From positions 17,690,501 through 17,754,500 of the forward strand of contig CAMQGK010000634.1 of NCBI GenBank assembly GCA_947000775.1: a stretch of DNA of 64,000 nt, written 5' to 3'. A model generated the notes under the pieces. The model saw only the letters and a program-made list of their open reading frames with translations. It was not told where the DNA came from and searched no databases. Shown in pieces: positions 45,670 to 58,699 of this stretch (its first letter is position 1; every line of letters begins with the position of its first letter). The stretch is from Pterois miles. Taxonomy: Eukaryota; Chordata; Actinopteri; Perciformes; Scorpaenidae. The position numbers and the translations under genes were made by a program.

Positions 45670-48600
45670 TGTTCCTTTATATATTTATTTATTATAGCAA
45701 AGCAAAAGAAACAAAAAGATGACATTACATGCAGCCTTTTCTGCACTGTAGAGACCGTGAACTTGGCCATTTTAGCTTCCTTGTAAACCAACATGGCTCC
45801 TCAGTACTTAAGTCTAATTAGTGTCTCAACATGTGTTGGCAACTGGCTTAAGGCTCGTCTGAAACAGAAAATCCTTACGAAGAAACACGTTTAAGGCTGT
45901 AGCTGTAATCAGTAATACTGATAAGTAATACTGTTCTAAGTTTATCTTATGTCAAGAGGTCAAGGCAACTGGATTTACTTCTGGATAACTTAAGAGAGTC
46001 TTTGAGGATAATTGGATAATTATTATATTGGCATCTGGTTGCAGACTAACATGCTCTCATACTTTTTCCTATAGGCTACATTCGAAACTTAATATACACC
46101 TGGCCTATAACGGCCTTAATTTGGCTGTTTGATTATTTGTAGCTATGAAAAAAGTATTTAAAAAACTAAAAATTTCTTTCTATAACTTTATTATCATTCA
46201 TCAACATTATCACTCTGTTACAGACTGTTAAAAGCATATCATTGTGTTTTTATTTATTTATTTTTTAGTGCGCTACTTAGCCCATTCATTTGTTTGTCTT
46301 GTTATGCACATAAATACTTATTTTATTAAAATGTTTTAACCCAGGCTGTATAAGCAGGGGGGACTTTAGCAGAGTCGAGCTGAATAAAAAAGATGTTAAA
46401 TGCACCAAAATATTGTACTTATAAAAAACAGCCACCTACAAAGATTAAAATGTGTATTGTTTTCACATTTAAATGTAGAAAATAGTAAATGTAAATGTCC
46501 AGCCCCTTGGCATGTCACTGTTTTCTAAACTAACTGTTATACACCTTTTAATGTACACTGTACTGTACACATGCTTTTATATTAGTTGACACAAAACAGG
46601 CAAATATACCCAGAACAGAATCACAATTGAGCAGCAGTTGAAATCACTCGCCACCACTGCATTTATCTACTACATTAAAGTGGGATACACATGACAGGGT
46701 TGTTACATACTGTACGTACAGACTGCTGACGAGATCAAAGAGTACATGAAGACAGGGATAATGAGGATACAGCCACAAATAAATCCCCCAAGTGACTTTA
46801 AATAACAAGCTTAAGTCTCTGCTAGCAGTGGAAGTGGACATTACCTTGTCACTGAAAGAAAATGCATCCTTAGCCAGCTTTTCCTGCAATCAGTAACACA
46901 AGGATTACCTATAAAAAGGAGCGATATCTGCTATAAGCACAATGCATTCTACTGCGACAGTACTAGGAGGTAAAGATAATTCATTGGGATGCAAGCCCAC
47001 CATGAAATGGAAATAAAAATGTGTCATATTCTGTGGCTGTAAAATAGGCTAAGCTTGACTGACGCATATAAAGAACAGGTTTGGCTGTTATCCTTGTTCT
47101 TGTATTAGCAATGTTGTAGACAAGTAAAGCAGCAAGTGTTTAGCTGAACATCTTGGCAGAGTAACTGATTGCTGTAAATGCTCTTATATGTCATGTTACC
47201 AACCTCGGCCCTTAAGTCTTGGGGTTGAACCTATAGTACACTGATTTACAGCCTACAAAGGCATTTTGATTGTCTTGTAATCTGAATATTTTGTCCTCAG
47301 TTAACTGAACTCAGAGTTTTGAATTGACTCTAACTGATATAATAGTATAAATCATATGCTCTGCTACAGTAAAGTGGCCATGCATAGCCAGCTAATATTT
47401 AATTTCTGACACTATACTGACATTGTTCATCATATGTTTCCTCAGGAGCAAGCCAAAGCATTAACATCCAATATGAAATTACAAAAATATATGCATGGCT
47501 ACTGATAGAAATGACAACAGATTTTTCTGTAAAAATATAATTTTAGAGATGTTTTCGCAGGATGTCAACATTGCAGGTGCCACAGGAGGGTTTGTGATCA
47601 TAACAAAAAAAGTACGGGGAAGCTATATACTTGTATGTAAAGATAAGGCAGCATAGTGTTACGCAGTTCTGTCTATTACAGTTTGCAAAGTTGCAGAGTG
47701 TAGTGATACAGTTTTCGGCAAACTAGCTGCTACTCAGCGGATTACAAATGCAAAAACTATTTCTCTTTTTCTTTATTCGCCATGACCAGGAAACATATGT
47801 GGCCTTGGATCTCCAGAATAATGCTACTTATCCCTAAGGTGTCACATTTGTCAACTCCTAAAAAAAAGTTCAAACAAGGAAAATAAAAATCACATCCTGC
47901 ACACAGGCCGGTCTGAGTTCATCCTTTGTGCAAATCACACAAACAAACTACTGCCCAACATGAATTTAATAATAACTTAATCTGATCTTTTGTAAGTTCT
48001 GTTTCTTTTCGTTATTAGTGCATATTTCAGTTGCTATGCAAGTAACATTTAATCTACACAAGATAAATCAAAATGTACAGTATATAGACTATGTATACTC
48101 ACATGATCCACAAGCATAAAAGACTGAAAATAAATGGTCCCAAAACCTCTGCATGTAAGATGTAAACTCCAAAAGAAACAGCAGAGCTATTGCAGGCAGA
48201 GAAGCGAGAAACCAGTTCAAAAGCCTCCCTCCTGAAGCGGGCCTACCTGCTAATCACACACATGGGAAGCTAAGGATAGAATGAAAAGCCCTGCTAATCA
48301 CTCTCAGATTGGACTGAGATCTGTTGAGGCTTTGGACACATGACTTGGACTTCACCATTGCATAAAGGGAGTTAAACACGCTTTTAGAAAGCAGTTGACG
48401 GCTCAGAGACAATCTATGACTAGGCATAATGCTCCCTCTTTCATCTGTCACCTTTTGTCCCTTCAGTCAGCATTATATGGCTGCACTTTCTGTTTGGTTT
48501 TTATGTGTTATATCTGAGCAAAATGAAACATATGCCAATATGTAATAATGTAATATATATAATATTTACCAACTTGTCTTGTTATAATGTGAAATGATTC

Positions 48601-48729
48601 TTGTTATATTAACTTGGTATGTTGATAAGTTAACATGATATCAATATCTTGATTTTGGGTTATACGAATTAATCTGACTTGACTAGGACAGCAATCTTTT
48701 TGTTTTACTTCCTTCATTTCCCAGAATGA
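45670..48729. other. Spacer upstream of rp1l1
   Basis: No gene recognised. A possible 39-nt exon on the minus strand at 46845-46883 (EKLAKDAFSFSDK, acceptor TTGCAG, donor GTAATG) is noted under findings. The rest is AT-rich. Confidence 0.4.
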
Positions 48730-49110
48730 CTTTCAACAGCACTGATCTGCACTGTGCTCGTACACCAGTTACCGCTGATGGTACCCTCCCAACCCTCGCC
48801 GCCGTCATGGAAGCATAGCGCCCACCCTCCAATTTCCCCCTCAGGTAAACACTGTTTGCTCTGTTAACACTGTTGACATTGTTTGCACTGTTAGCACCGT
48901 TAGCTGCTAACCGCCTGCTCAGCCGTCACCATGTTGAGAGCCGTGCGGAGGCAATCCTGGAAATCTGACAATAAGTGACAAAACCATCACTCAGATCATA
49001 ATGTGTTCAGACAGTGATGGTTTCATTAGCGTTTTTCTCAACTTGAATCTGTTGCCAGTTGTGCCCCGAGAAATTTTTCATAGGGGTGGCCTGATGGGGC
49101 CACTAAAAAT
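48730..49110. repeat. Probable interspersed repeat
   Basis: GC-richer block with TTAGCACCGTTAGCTGCTAA, ACCATGTTGAGAGCCGTG, CGGAGGCAATCCTGG and GTTAACACTGTTGACATTG. The phrasing is that of a common fish repeat, but only one copy is in this window, so this is recognition from memory. Confidence 0.45.
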
Positions 49111-49636
49111 CTTGGGTTGGCACACAAAACCAAAAGCCTTAACTGACTTTCAGGAATTCTAGTATGCTGTTGTAGTACATAAGTACATAAGTATGTAAGG
49201 AATCGGATACTAACATACTTTGTTTTATTTTACAGTTAATGCAATTATCTGATGTGCTTAGACTAATAGGGGTACAGTGTTCTTAATGTAAAATGAATGT
49301 GTTACGTATACTTGTTCGGCAATTCATTGTTCTTAATAGACAAGTTGTTCTTTTCCATGAAAAGACAAATATACAGCTTTAAAAAGGTGCTAAATCCACT
49401 GACATTTAATGGAGGTTTGAGTCTTTTACATGATAAAATCCATTGTAGCTGTGCTTCCATTTACATTCATCTCTGTGACATGATGTACAGTTAAACATGT
49501 GTCAGTGAGAATTAATGCAAGATGAACAACCGCTCCACCTGTGTAAATCTTAGCTAAGGTGCTGGAAACATAAATAAGTCCAACAGATAATAGAAAAGAA
49601 GAAGCAGCAGTATTTCACTAGATTGTGTTATACGAT

Positions 49637-49672
<36 letters not shown>

Positions 49673-51872
49673 TAGTATTAAAGAATCTAGTGAAATTTTG
49701 TGTGGATCTGGGTGTACAGAAATCTTTTCTTTTATCAATGAGAATTAATCAAATGCAGCACAAAACTTTAAATGAAGCTTTTAATGTTTGATTTATATCC
49801 TGCACTACTTTACACATGTATCGTGCTATAGGATTCTAGATTGTTTTATTTAATTTGCCATGTAAGGTATCTTTGAATATCTTGAAAAATGCTCATTAAA
49901 TACAATTTTAGATTTATTATTAATATGATTATTAACAATAATAATAGACTAAATGTGTTAGATCAACAAGTTTTCCAGTGATATTCGGTCAAACTGTCCC
50001 TCGCCCATTTCAGCTCTCCTAACTGCTGCGTCACGCTGTGTGATCACCGCCACGAAAACAAAGCTGATACAAATTTACATGTAAGAAACAGAAAACACAG
50101 AGTCGTCTCAAGGGTCATATCAAGATAAATGGGGGAAAGATGGCAGCATTTAAATGGCCTATTTGTTTTCAGGGGCAATGTGATACTAATGAAAGAGGCA
50201 CTGCCACGGGCTAATTGGCCTTCATCCACCCAGCTGTCTGGTTGGCAAAGCCTGTTGTGACGGACCTGGTGAAATGCTCACAAGGCTCAAACATGTAATG
50301 TATGATTATACATGCTTCACCTGCATTTGTTACATGTGACAGGTACAGCGAGTAAAGACTGTACTTCCCTCGTCTAAATATCACTCGGGGTCAGCTCGCT
50401 CTTTTCAAGGACAAAGGAACTGCCACAGAATACACATGGGGTTACGCTTATCAGAGGCCCACAGACGGCATGCCGGTCCCTCCCTGTGAGTTTCAAGAAG
50501 TGCTTCATCACGAGAGCACCCACTCCCACAGAGCCGACACAAACACACGCACAGCGGGGCAACCCCCCCCCCCCCCCACTCGTGCTGCTTCAGACTTAAG
50601 GAGCTTGATGTGTCATGTCACAGTGGAGGTGACTCGGGAGGGCAGATTTATTGTGTCCTGACTCATGGGAAGAAGATAGCAGAAAGACTATGCTGCTGAG
50701 TCATGAGAGCAAGTGCTGAGAACTTGGTTTTGTCGTCTGTGGGCTTTCCTGTGCGAGGAAGGTACCTCCCCTCACTCCTTCCAGTCAAGTAAAAGAGGTT
50801 ACGATCAGTCTGTGTCAGCTGAGTGGAGTCACTATGAAGAGATTTATCTTTTCATTAAATTCTGATGTAAATATTTTCCCAACAAGGGCATTCACTCAAA
50901 CTGCTTCGTCCAACGCCCACCTATCAGAGGTTAAAGCGCCACAAAGAACCTGAAGTCTGCATTCAGTTTAATTGAATATGATTAGTCTCTAGTTAGCTGT
51001 CTTGCCTCCACCATGCTATTGAACACAGTCACAGCAGGGAGCCCTGAAGCTTATCATCTGTCAAGCTCACACGTGAGCGCTGATGCTCAGGCTTAGCACT
51101 CTCCCCTCCTGGTTAAAATATCAGGGCTAATTAGTGTGCAACCTGCTGTGCAGCAGCACTCCAGCAACTGTGCTGTATGTTAGTCACAGTCCTACTAAAG
51201 CTCTAGTTGAAGCATTGATAAATGGCCCCAGTTAAAAGGAAGTTTAATCCAACCAAATTCAAGGATGAATATAAGATGTGATGAATATGCTCACTTAAAT
51301 GGCACACATGATGGTCACAAATACTGCAATAATTTAAGCTAAAAATGTAAAACTTGCAAATAAAAGTAATAGACTAATTACAGTTAACATTTCATGATGA
51401 GATTTTAAATTACAAACAGTACAGTTGTAGGATTTAGTCAGGGAGTTCAATATATACGATTAAGAACCTGTGCCAATCTCATGGTTATTAAGTTCCCAGA
51501 CGAACTTTACCTCTGTTTACACTTTAACCTTTGCAGGTCACAGTGAGGCCACAGTGAGGATCACAGGGACGAAGTGTAAATATAACTAAGAGAAGAAGCC
51601 TTGACCACACATTTATACTCTGAGCACATTTTAATCCTCCAGTAGCAGGCCCTGGCTCTGGACAAATCCTATTATACTTAAAGAAAACCTCTGGAGAATG
51701 CTAATTTTAATGTCCTGTTATTTTTATCCATTTAGTATTTTGTTTTATTGCTGTTTTTATTTCTAGGCCATACAGCTCTGTAAGTTTGAGGCTCTACCAG
51801 GCAGAGGTTACAGCTTTGTGTGTTTCATTCTTTTACTTTTAAATGTGCGATGAGGTTGATGCCACATCAAGA
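49111..51872. other. Spacer
   Basis: Contains an (ATT)n microsatellite at 49638-49670 and a poly-C run at 50563-50577. No coding exons seen. Confidence 0.45.
49638..49670. repeat. (ATT)n microsatellite
   Basis: About eleven ATT units in spacer DNA. Confidence 0.95.
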
Positions 51873-51925
51873 TAAGATATTCCTTTATTGGTCCCACAGT
51901 GGAGAAATTCACAAAATCAAAGGTA
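51873..51925 (-). mobile_element. LINE/SINE 3' tail remnant
   Basis: AAGATAAGATATTCCTTTAT and TGGTCCCACAGTGGAGAAAT, the same tail type and orientation as at 41841. Confidence 0.75.
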
Positions 51926-52000
51926 AACAGACAATATTGCTCCATGTGTTTAACACCACCATCATAATTTAATCACCATTTAAATATAACAATGTGCTGT

Positions 52001-52110
52001 GTCAGTGCATGTATGTCAGTGCATGGGTGTCTGTGCATGGGTGCCTGTGCATGGATGCCTGTGCATGGGTGCCTGTGCATGGGTGCCTGTGCATGGGTGC
52101 CTGTGCACGC
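52001..52110. repeat. 14-bp minisatellite
   Basis: About seven tandem copies of CTGTGCATGGGTGC with few changes. Ends in GTGCACGCTGCC. Confidence 0.9.
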
Positions 52111-52773
52111 TGCCTGCCATGGGGATATGGTGCATCTGTGTGCATGTGCAATAAATGTATAGCCATCACCATTTATGTTTTCAGAACAAAAGACACTACT
52201 TTTAAATATGTATTAAATATCTATGCTTTTCTGCATCTGTAACGAGAAAAAAATTATCAGATGAAACATTTCTCAAAATAACTACATCTACATATCTCCA
52301 TGCCAGTAATACTCATTATTTGTTGAAATGAACGATTTCAGACAGTGCTTCAAGCTGAATAATCCACTCAAGGAAATGGCATCTAAATAGTGGTTTCTTT
52401 GGTTTACTGCAAATATTAACAGTCTGCCCTGACCCATATCCTGACAGTATCCAGTGTATATGCTCCCTATGTTTGTTTTTTGAGCATGATAAACTAAAAA
52501 AAATGACGATATGGCACAGGTAACATAATGTACACACTTAAAACATTTACCTTAATTATCTTTACTATTAAAATAACGAAAGCATAATGACAACATACTT
52601 GTACTCTTTCAACGCAACACTGCTACTGTGCTGTGAAATACTGAAATAGGGGTGATAGTGTGATTTACATGTACAGAAGCAGTGGCTGTATTTAGAAATA
52701 TATGTTGACATTATGTTCTCCTTGTACCAGACCCGCTGATCGGTCATTTCGTCTCGTCTGTGGTTACGCGTGG

Positions 52774-52780
52774 AAAAAAA
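52774..52780 (-). terminator. RNA polymerase III terminator of tRNA-Leu
   Basis: Seven T on the minus strand, five bases past the 3' end of the tRNA. Confidence 0.8.
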
Positions 52781-52785
52781 CTTTT

Positions 52786-52868
52786 TGTCAGAAGTGGGAT
52801 TCGAACCCACGCCTCCAGGGGAGACTGCGACCTGAACGCAGCGCCTTAGACCGCTCGGCCATCCTGAC
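52786..52868 (-). tRNA. tRNA-Leu (anticodon CAG)
   Basis: On the minus strand the gene starts GTCAGGATGGCCGAGCGG, with A box TGGCCGAGCGGTCTA and B box GGTTCGAATCC. The anticodon arm CTGCG-TTCAGGT-CGCAG gives anticodon CAG. A long variable arm (TCTCCCCTGGAGG) marks it as class II, as expected for leucine. The acceptor stem GTCAGGA pairs with TTCTGAC with one G-T wobble; the discriminator is A. No intron. Near-identical to the vertebrate consensus, so it is probably functional. Confidence 0.97.
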
Positions 52869-53127
52869 AACTGAATACCGCTGGCTCCAATAATAATATA
52901 TATAGGTCCTACATGTTTAATATAGTCGAAGGTGTATCTAAAACAGATAAGAATATGAATGTAAGCACGTTGACGATAATACTTAACTGGCTTATAAATT
53001 AAGTAGTATGGATGTAGCAAAAGGTAAGCTAATATCTAAATTAAGGTTGGCCTGAATCTCAAATACGGACCGACAGTCCTGGAATAACGTTGAAATAAAG
53101 GACAGGGAAAGTCAGCAACACAGCACC

Positions 53128-53510
53128 CACCTCTGCCATGGCTTTATGGAGATATATCGTGGTTAGAAGGGCTGTAGGCTGCAGCTCCTATCGTGGCCAC
53201 TAGATGCTAACTCCCAGAAAACGACATAAACTCAATGGAAGAATCCTCCAACTTCTTCAGGTAGTCCGTTTTTAAGTGTAATACCTTGCCGCCATCCCTG
53301 CAAGACGGCAGGAGTCAACCCAAACTTACAAAGGTCAGACAAATGAATTTGCAGCTGTAGGCGAGCTAGTAACATTTACTAGCAGTTAAGCTAATCAACA
53401 AATGCGTCGGTAACACGCGATTTGCAAAACTCTCGCGAAATGATTTTGGTTCACCTTAACCTCGAATAGTTAACACAGTAGGTCCTTGGGTAGCAAATCT
53501 CGCGAGTTTT
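53128..53510 (-). promoter_or_regulatory. Possible promoter with TCTCGCGA motifs and a short ATG exon
   Basis: Two TCTCGCGA sites (53431-53438 and 53498-53505) lie in a CpG-containing stretch; this motif is known from TATA-less vertebrate promoters. Downstream on the minus strand GCCATGGCAGAG, followed by GTGGGT (53131-53139), could be a first coding exon (Met-Ala-Glu) of a transcript running toward rp1l1. This is inference from motifs only. Confidence 0.35.
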
Positions 53511-54869
53511 TTTTTTTTTTTTTTTTTATTTTGCAATTTGCAGGTTACCCTGTAGACAGGCTCTATCTTCAGTAACTGAGCCTTGGAAAAGTTGCTTGAA
53601 AAAAATCTGAGCAAAGTTAGAGCAACATTGCTAGCCACATTCTGCTGAAATCATGGCAAATTGACCTAGTTTAGTGAATTAAGTCTACCTTTATGTCACT
53701 ACATTTATATCCAGTTCCCTTTATAGAGCTAATAAAGAGAATAATTGCATTAAAATAAATTATGGTTTAAACACGTTTTCTCTTAAAATTGGCTACACGT
53801 CATTGATGGCGGTGATAGCAGCCTGCATATCATATGTTAATATTTCATTTTTATATCTAAGAAGCACTCTTGCCTGTAAAATTGTTATCCCACTACTAAG
53901 CAAATTGAAATTGGACAGTTTATTGATAGCATAAGTTAGCCTTTAAGTTCAGGGCTATTGTAATTAATGTTTTTTTTATATAGAGTCTTAGGTCCAAATA
54001 TCTTGGGAAAACTGCCCTGTGAAAGTGCAAACTGTGTAATACTTTGTAGAAGCATAATGTACTTAACTACAGGGTCAAGTCTTGCAGTTAGTATAGTGTG
54101 CATAAAGAGCTGTGATTCTGGAAAATGTCTTCATATATTTATTGATGGTTTTGGAGTAAAGAAGCATTCGAGGTGTCAAGGGAGCGTAAATATGAAATAG
54201 CTGTAGCCCATATGTTATATGTTTGAACGTTGTCTTGTGTAATACGGTAGAATCTGTGTTGTAAAATGAATTCTCGAATGCCAGTGTGTTCAGGCTTTGT
54301 GTGCCAACTTGTAGGTCACAGTGGATTCGTGACTGTTGCTGCTTTATTTGCTTATCACTGCTCTTATGTATTCCGCCATCTGTAATAAACATAGACCCAT
54401 CCAGCTCATATCCTGTTTTGAACCTGTCAACATGGTACTTCAGTTGAAGTGTCTCAACTCTGGGGACAACAGTGTGAGTCATTTCCATGTGTCTCATTTT
54501 TGATGTTGAGTCTTTAAGGAAACGGGGCAGAGCATCCAGCAGGAAAGGATTCCTCCGAGCTCAGACATCAACAACATCCCGAATATTACACCCATAACGT
54601 AAAGGTCGGAGGAATGGGAGGGAGCGTGGAAATGATGCCAGAGTGACCCGTTGCCAAGGTCAGTCAGGAGTGTTCTTACACAGAAATTCTGAGTATAAAC
54701 AGTGCACATCAAGGCAGCGGAAATGCTGTGTGTCATGACTGACGTACTTCATCTCTGAATAAGCAGCTGTAATGGGGTTTGTTGTTCCTTTATGTAGGAA
54801 CTTGCATCACTGATCAGTCATCTTACATGAGTCTTACACTTCTTTCAGGCTCCTCGGTGATAGAGACTT
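53511..54869. other. Spacer before the satellite array
   Basis: It starts with a poly-T run (53506-53527). A 140-codon minus-strand open frame at 54075-54497 and a second at 54494-54736 show no recognisable domain and are treated as uncertain. Nothing else seen. Confidence 0.4.
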
Positions 54870-57800
54870 ACCGTAAAATAGTAAATTTTTTTAGACATGC
54901 TATACTGTGACTTTTTTTTTGACATACTATAATATGTATGTAACATACTAATAATATAATATAAAATATACTATTTTTGATGTACTACACTATGACTTTT
55001 TTGACTTACTAAATTACTTTTTTGACATACTATACTGTGACTGTTTTCAACATACTATGCGATGATATTTTCAACATACTGTATACTGACTTTTAAAAAT
55101 ATACTACACTATGACTTTTTCGACATACTATACTATGATTTTTTACTCTTCTTGGCATACTATACTATGACTTCTTTCAACATACTATGCAATGATTTTT
55201 TTCGACATGTTATACTATGACTTTAATATACTATAATATGACTTAGTATAATATTCCTTTTTTGACATACTATACTATGACTTTTTCAACATACTATGCC
55301 ATGATTTTTTTCAACATACTATATATACTATATATTCAACATACATATAATGACTATGAAATTTTTTTTCAACATACTACATTATGACTTGAAATGCTAT
55401 ATGCTTATTTTGGACATAATATATTGTGATTTTGTTTGGACATCCTACTTAATGACTTTATTTCAACATGCTACTACTAAGATCTCACTTATTTTGGACA
55501 TATAATTTTTTAGAAATCCTATTCTATGACTTTTTTTGAACATTCTAGAGTGTGACTTTTTTGACATACTATACTATGACTTTTTTTTTTTTAACTTGTT
55601 TTTGGGCATACTATACTTTGAGTTTTTCAACATGCTATACTATAACTATTTTTCAACAAGCTATTATGACATTTTTAACATAGTATACTATGATTCTCCC
55701 CCGAAATGCTATACAATGACTTTTTTTTTGGACGTACTATACCATGACTTATTTTTTATTTACTATACAATGACAATTGACATACTATGACTCTATTGTC
55801 ATACAATAGTATGACCTTTTTTTCCGCCATACAATAGTACGACTTATTGTGGACAGAGTATACTATGATTTTTTTTTTTTTAGATATCCTACACCATGAC
55901 TTTTTACCACTTACTGTACTATGACTTTTTTTGACGTGCTATACGTTTTTCAAAATGCTATAGTTTTTTAAGACATACTATTCAATGACTTTTTAAAAAA
56001 AAATTCTATTGTATCACGTATTTTCAAATTACTATAATATTACTTTTTCAACATACTATACTATGACTTTTTTCGTCATACTATACTATGACTTTTCTCA
56101 GAAATTTTGTCGACATACTACACTATGACGTTTTTTCTGAAATTTTTCAACATACTATACAATGACTTTTTTTAGGGAATTTGTCGACATACTATACTAT
56201 GACTTTTTTCCTGAAATTTTTCGACATACTATACAATGACCTTTTTCGTCATAAAATACTGACTTTTTTAGTGAAATTTATCGACTTAATATACTTTGAC
56301 TTTTCTTATGAATTTTGTCGACATACTATACTATGACTTTTTTCATGAAAATTTTCAACATACTATAGTATGACGTATTTTTTGTAAAATTTTCCAACAT
56401 TTCACGAAATGACTTTTTTCCACCATAGAATCATTTTACATGCTATAATATGACCATTTTCATGATTTTTTTCAACATCAAAAAAATTTGACGTTTTCAT
56501 TGTAAAATTTCCACATACTATACTATGACGTTTTTTTTGTAAAATTTTACAACATTTCACGAAATGACTTTTTTCCACCATAGAATCATTTTACATGCTA
56601 TAATACGTCAGGTTCATGATTTTTTTCAACATCAAAAAAATTTGACGTTTTCATCGAAAAATTTCGACATACTACGACGTTTTTTTTGTAAAATTTTCCA
56701 ACATGTCACAAAATGACTTTTTCCACCATAGAATCATTTTACATGCTATAATATGACCGTTTTCATGATTTTTTTTCAACATACAAAAATTTGAGGTTTT
56801 TTTCGTGATATTTTCGACATACTATACTATGACATTTTTTTTGTAAAATTGTTCAACATTCGATAAAATGACTTTTTCCACCATAGAATCATTTTACATG
56901 CTATAATACGACCATTTTCACGATTTATTTCAACATCAAAAAAAACTTGACGTTTTCATCGAAACATTTCGACAAACTATACTATGACGTTTTTATTGCA
57001 AAATTTTCCAACAATTCACGAAATGACTTTTTCCACCATAGAATTATTTTACATGCTATAATATGTCAGTTTTATGATTTTTTTCAACATCAAAAAAATT
57101 TAATGTTTTCATCGAAAAATTTCGACATTACTTACTATTACTTTTTTGTAAAATTTTCAAACATTTCACGAAATGATTTTTTCCACCATAGAATCATTTT
57201 ACATGCTATAATACGATCGTTTTCATGATGAATTTCAACATCAAAAAAATTTGACGTTTTCAACAAAAAATTTCGTCATACTATACTATGATGTTTTTTT
57301 TTGTAAAATTTTTCAACATGTCACGAAATGACCTTTTTCCACCATAGAACCATTTTACATGTTATATTATGACCATTTTCATGATCTATTTCAACATCAA
57401 AAAAATTTGACGTTTTCATCGAAAAATTTGGACATACTATACTATGACGTTTTTTTTGCAAAATTTTCCAATATTTCACGAAATGACATTTTTCCACCAT
57501 AGAATCATTTTACATGCTATAATATGTCAGTTTCATGATTTTTTTTCAACATACAAAAATTTGAGGTTTTTTTCATGATATTTTCGACATACTATACTAT
57601 GACATTTTTTTTGTAAAATTGTTCAACATTCGATAAAATGACTTTTTTCCACCGTAGAATCATTTTACATGCTATAATACGACCATTTTCACAATTTATT
57701 TCAACATAACAAAAATTTGACGTTTTCATCGAAAAATTTCGACATACTATACTATGACGTTTTTTTTGTAAAATTTTTCAACATGTCACAAAATGACCTT

Positions 57801-58699
57801 TTTCCACCATAGAATTATTTTACATGCTATAATACGATCGTTTTCATGATGAATTTCAACACCAAAAAAATTTGACATTTTCATCAAAAAATTTGGACAT
57901 ACTATACTATGACGTATTTTATTAAAATTTTCCAACATTTCACGAACTTACTTTTTTCCACCATAGAATCATTTTCCATGCTATAATACGACCGTTTTCA
58001 TGATTTTTTTCAACATCAATAAAATTTGACATTTTCATTGAAAGATTTCGACATACTATAATATGACGTTTTTTTTGCAAAATTTTCCAACATTTCACGA
58101 AATTATATTTTTCCACCATAGAATCATTTTACATGCTATAATATGACCGTTTTCATGATTTTTTTTCAACATACAAAAATTTGAGGTTTTTTTCGTGATA
58201 TTTTCGACATACTATGCTATGACATTTTTTTGTAAAATTGTTCAACATTCGATAAAATGACTTTTTTCCACCATAGAATCATTTAACATGCTATAATACC
58301 TCAGTTTCATGATTTTTTTCAACATCAAAAAAATTTAACGTTTTCATCGAAAAATTTCGACATACTATACTATGACTTTTTTGTAAAATTTTCAAACATT
58401 TCACGAAATGATTTTTTCCACCATAGAATTATTTTAAATGCTTTAATACGACAGTTTTCATGATTTTTTTCAAAATCAAAAAAATTTGATGTTTTCATCG
58501 AAAAATTTCGACATACTATACTATGACGTTTTTTTTGTAAAATTTTTCAACATGTCACAAAATGACCTTTTTCCACCATAGAACCATTTTACATGCTATA
58601 ATACGATCGTTTTCATGATGAATTTCAACATCAAAAAAATTTGACGTTTTCATCAAAAAATTTCGACATACTATACTATGACGTATTTTATTAAAATTT

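Noticed and set aside
52568..53020. 150-codon minus-strand open frame
   Set aside because: It runs straight through the tRNA-Leu gene; open by chance, not protein-like.
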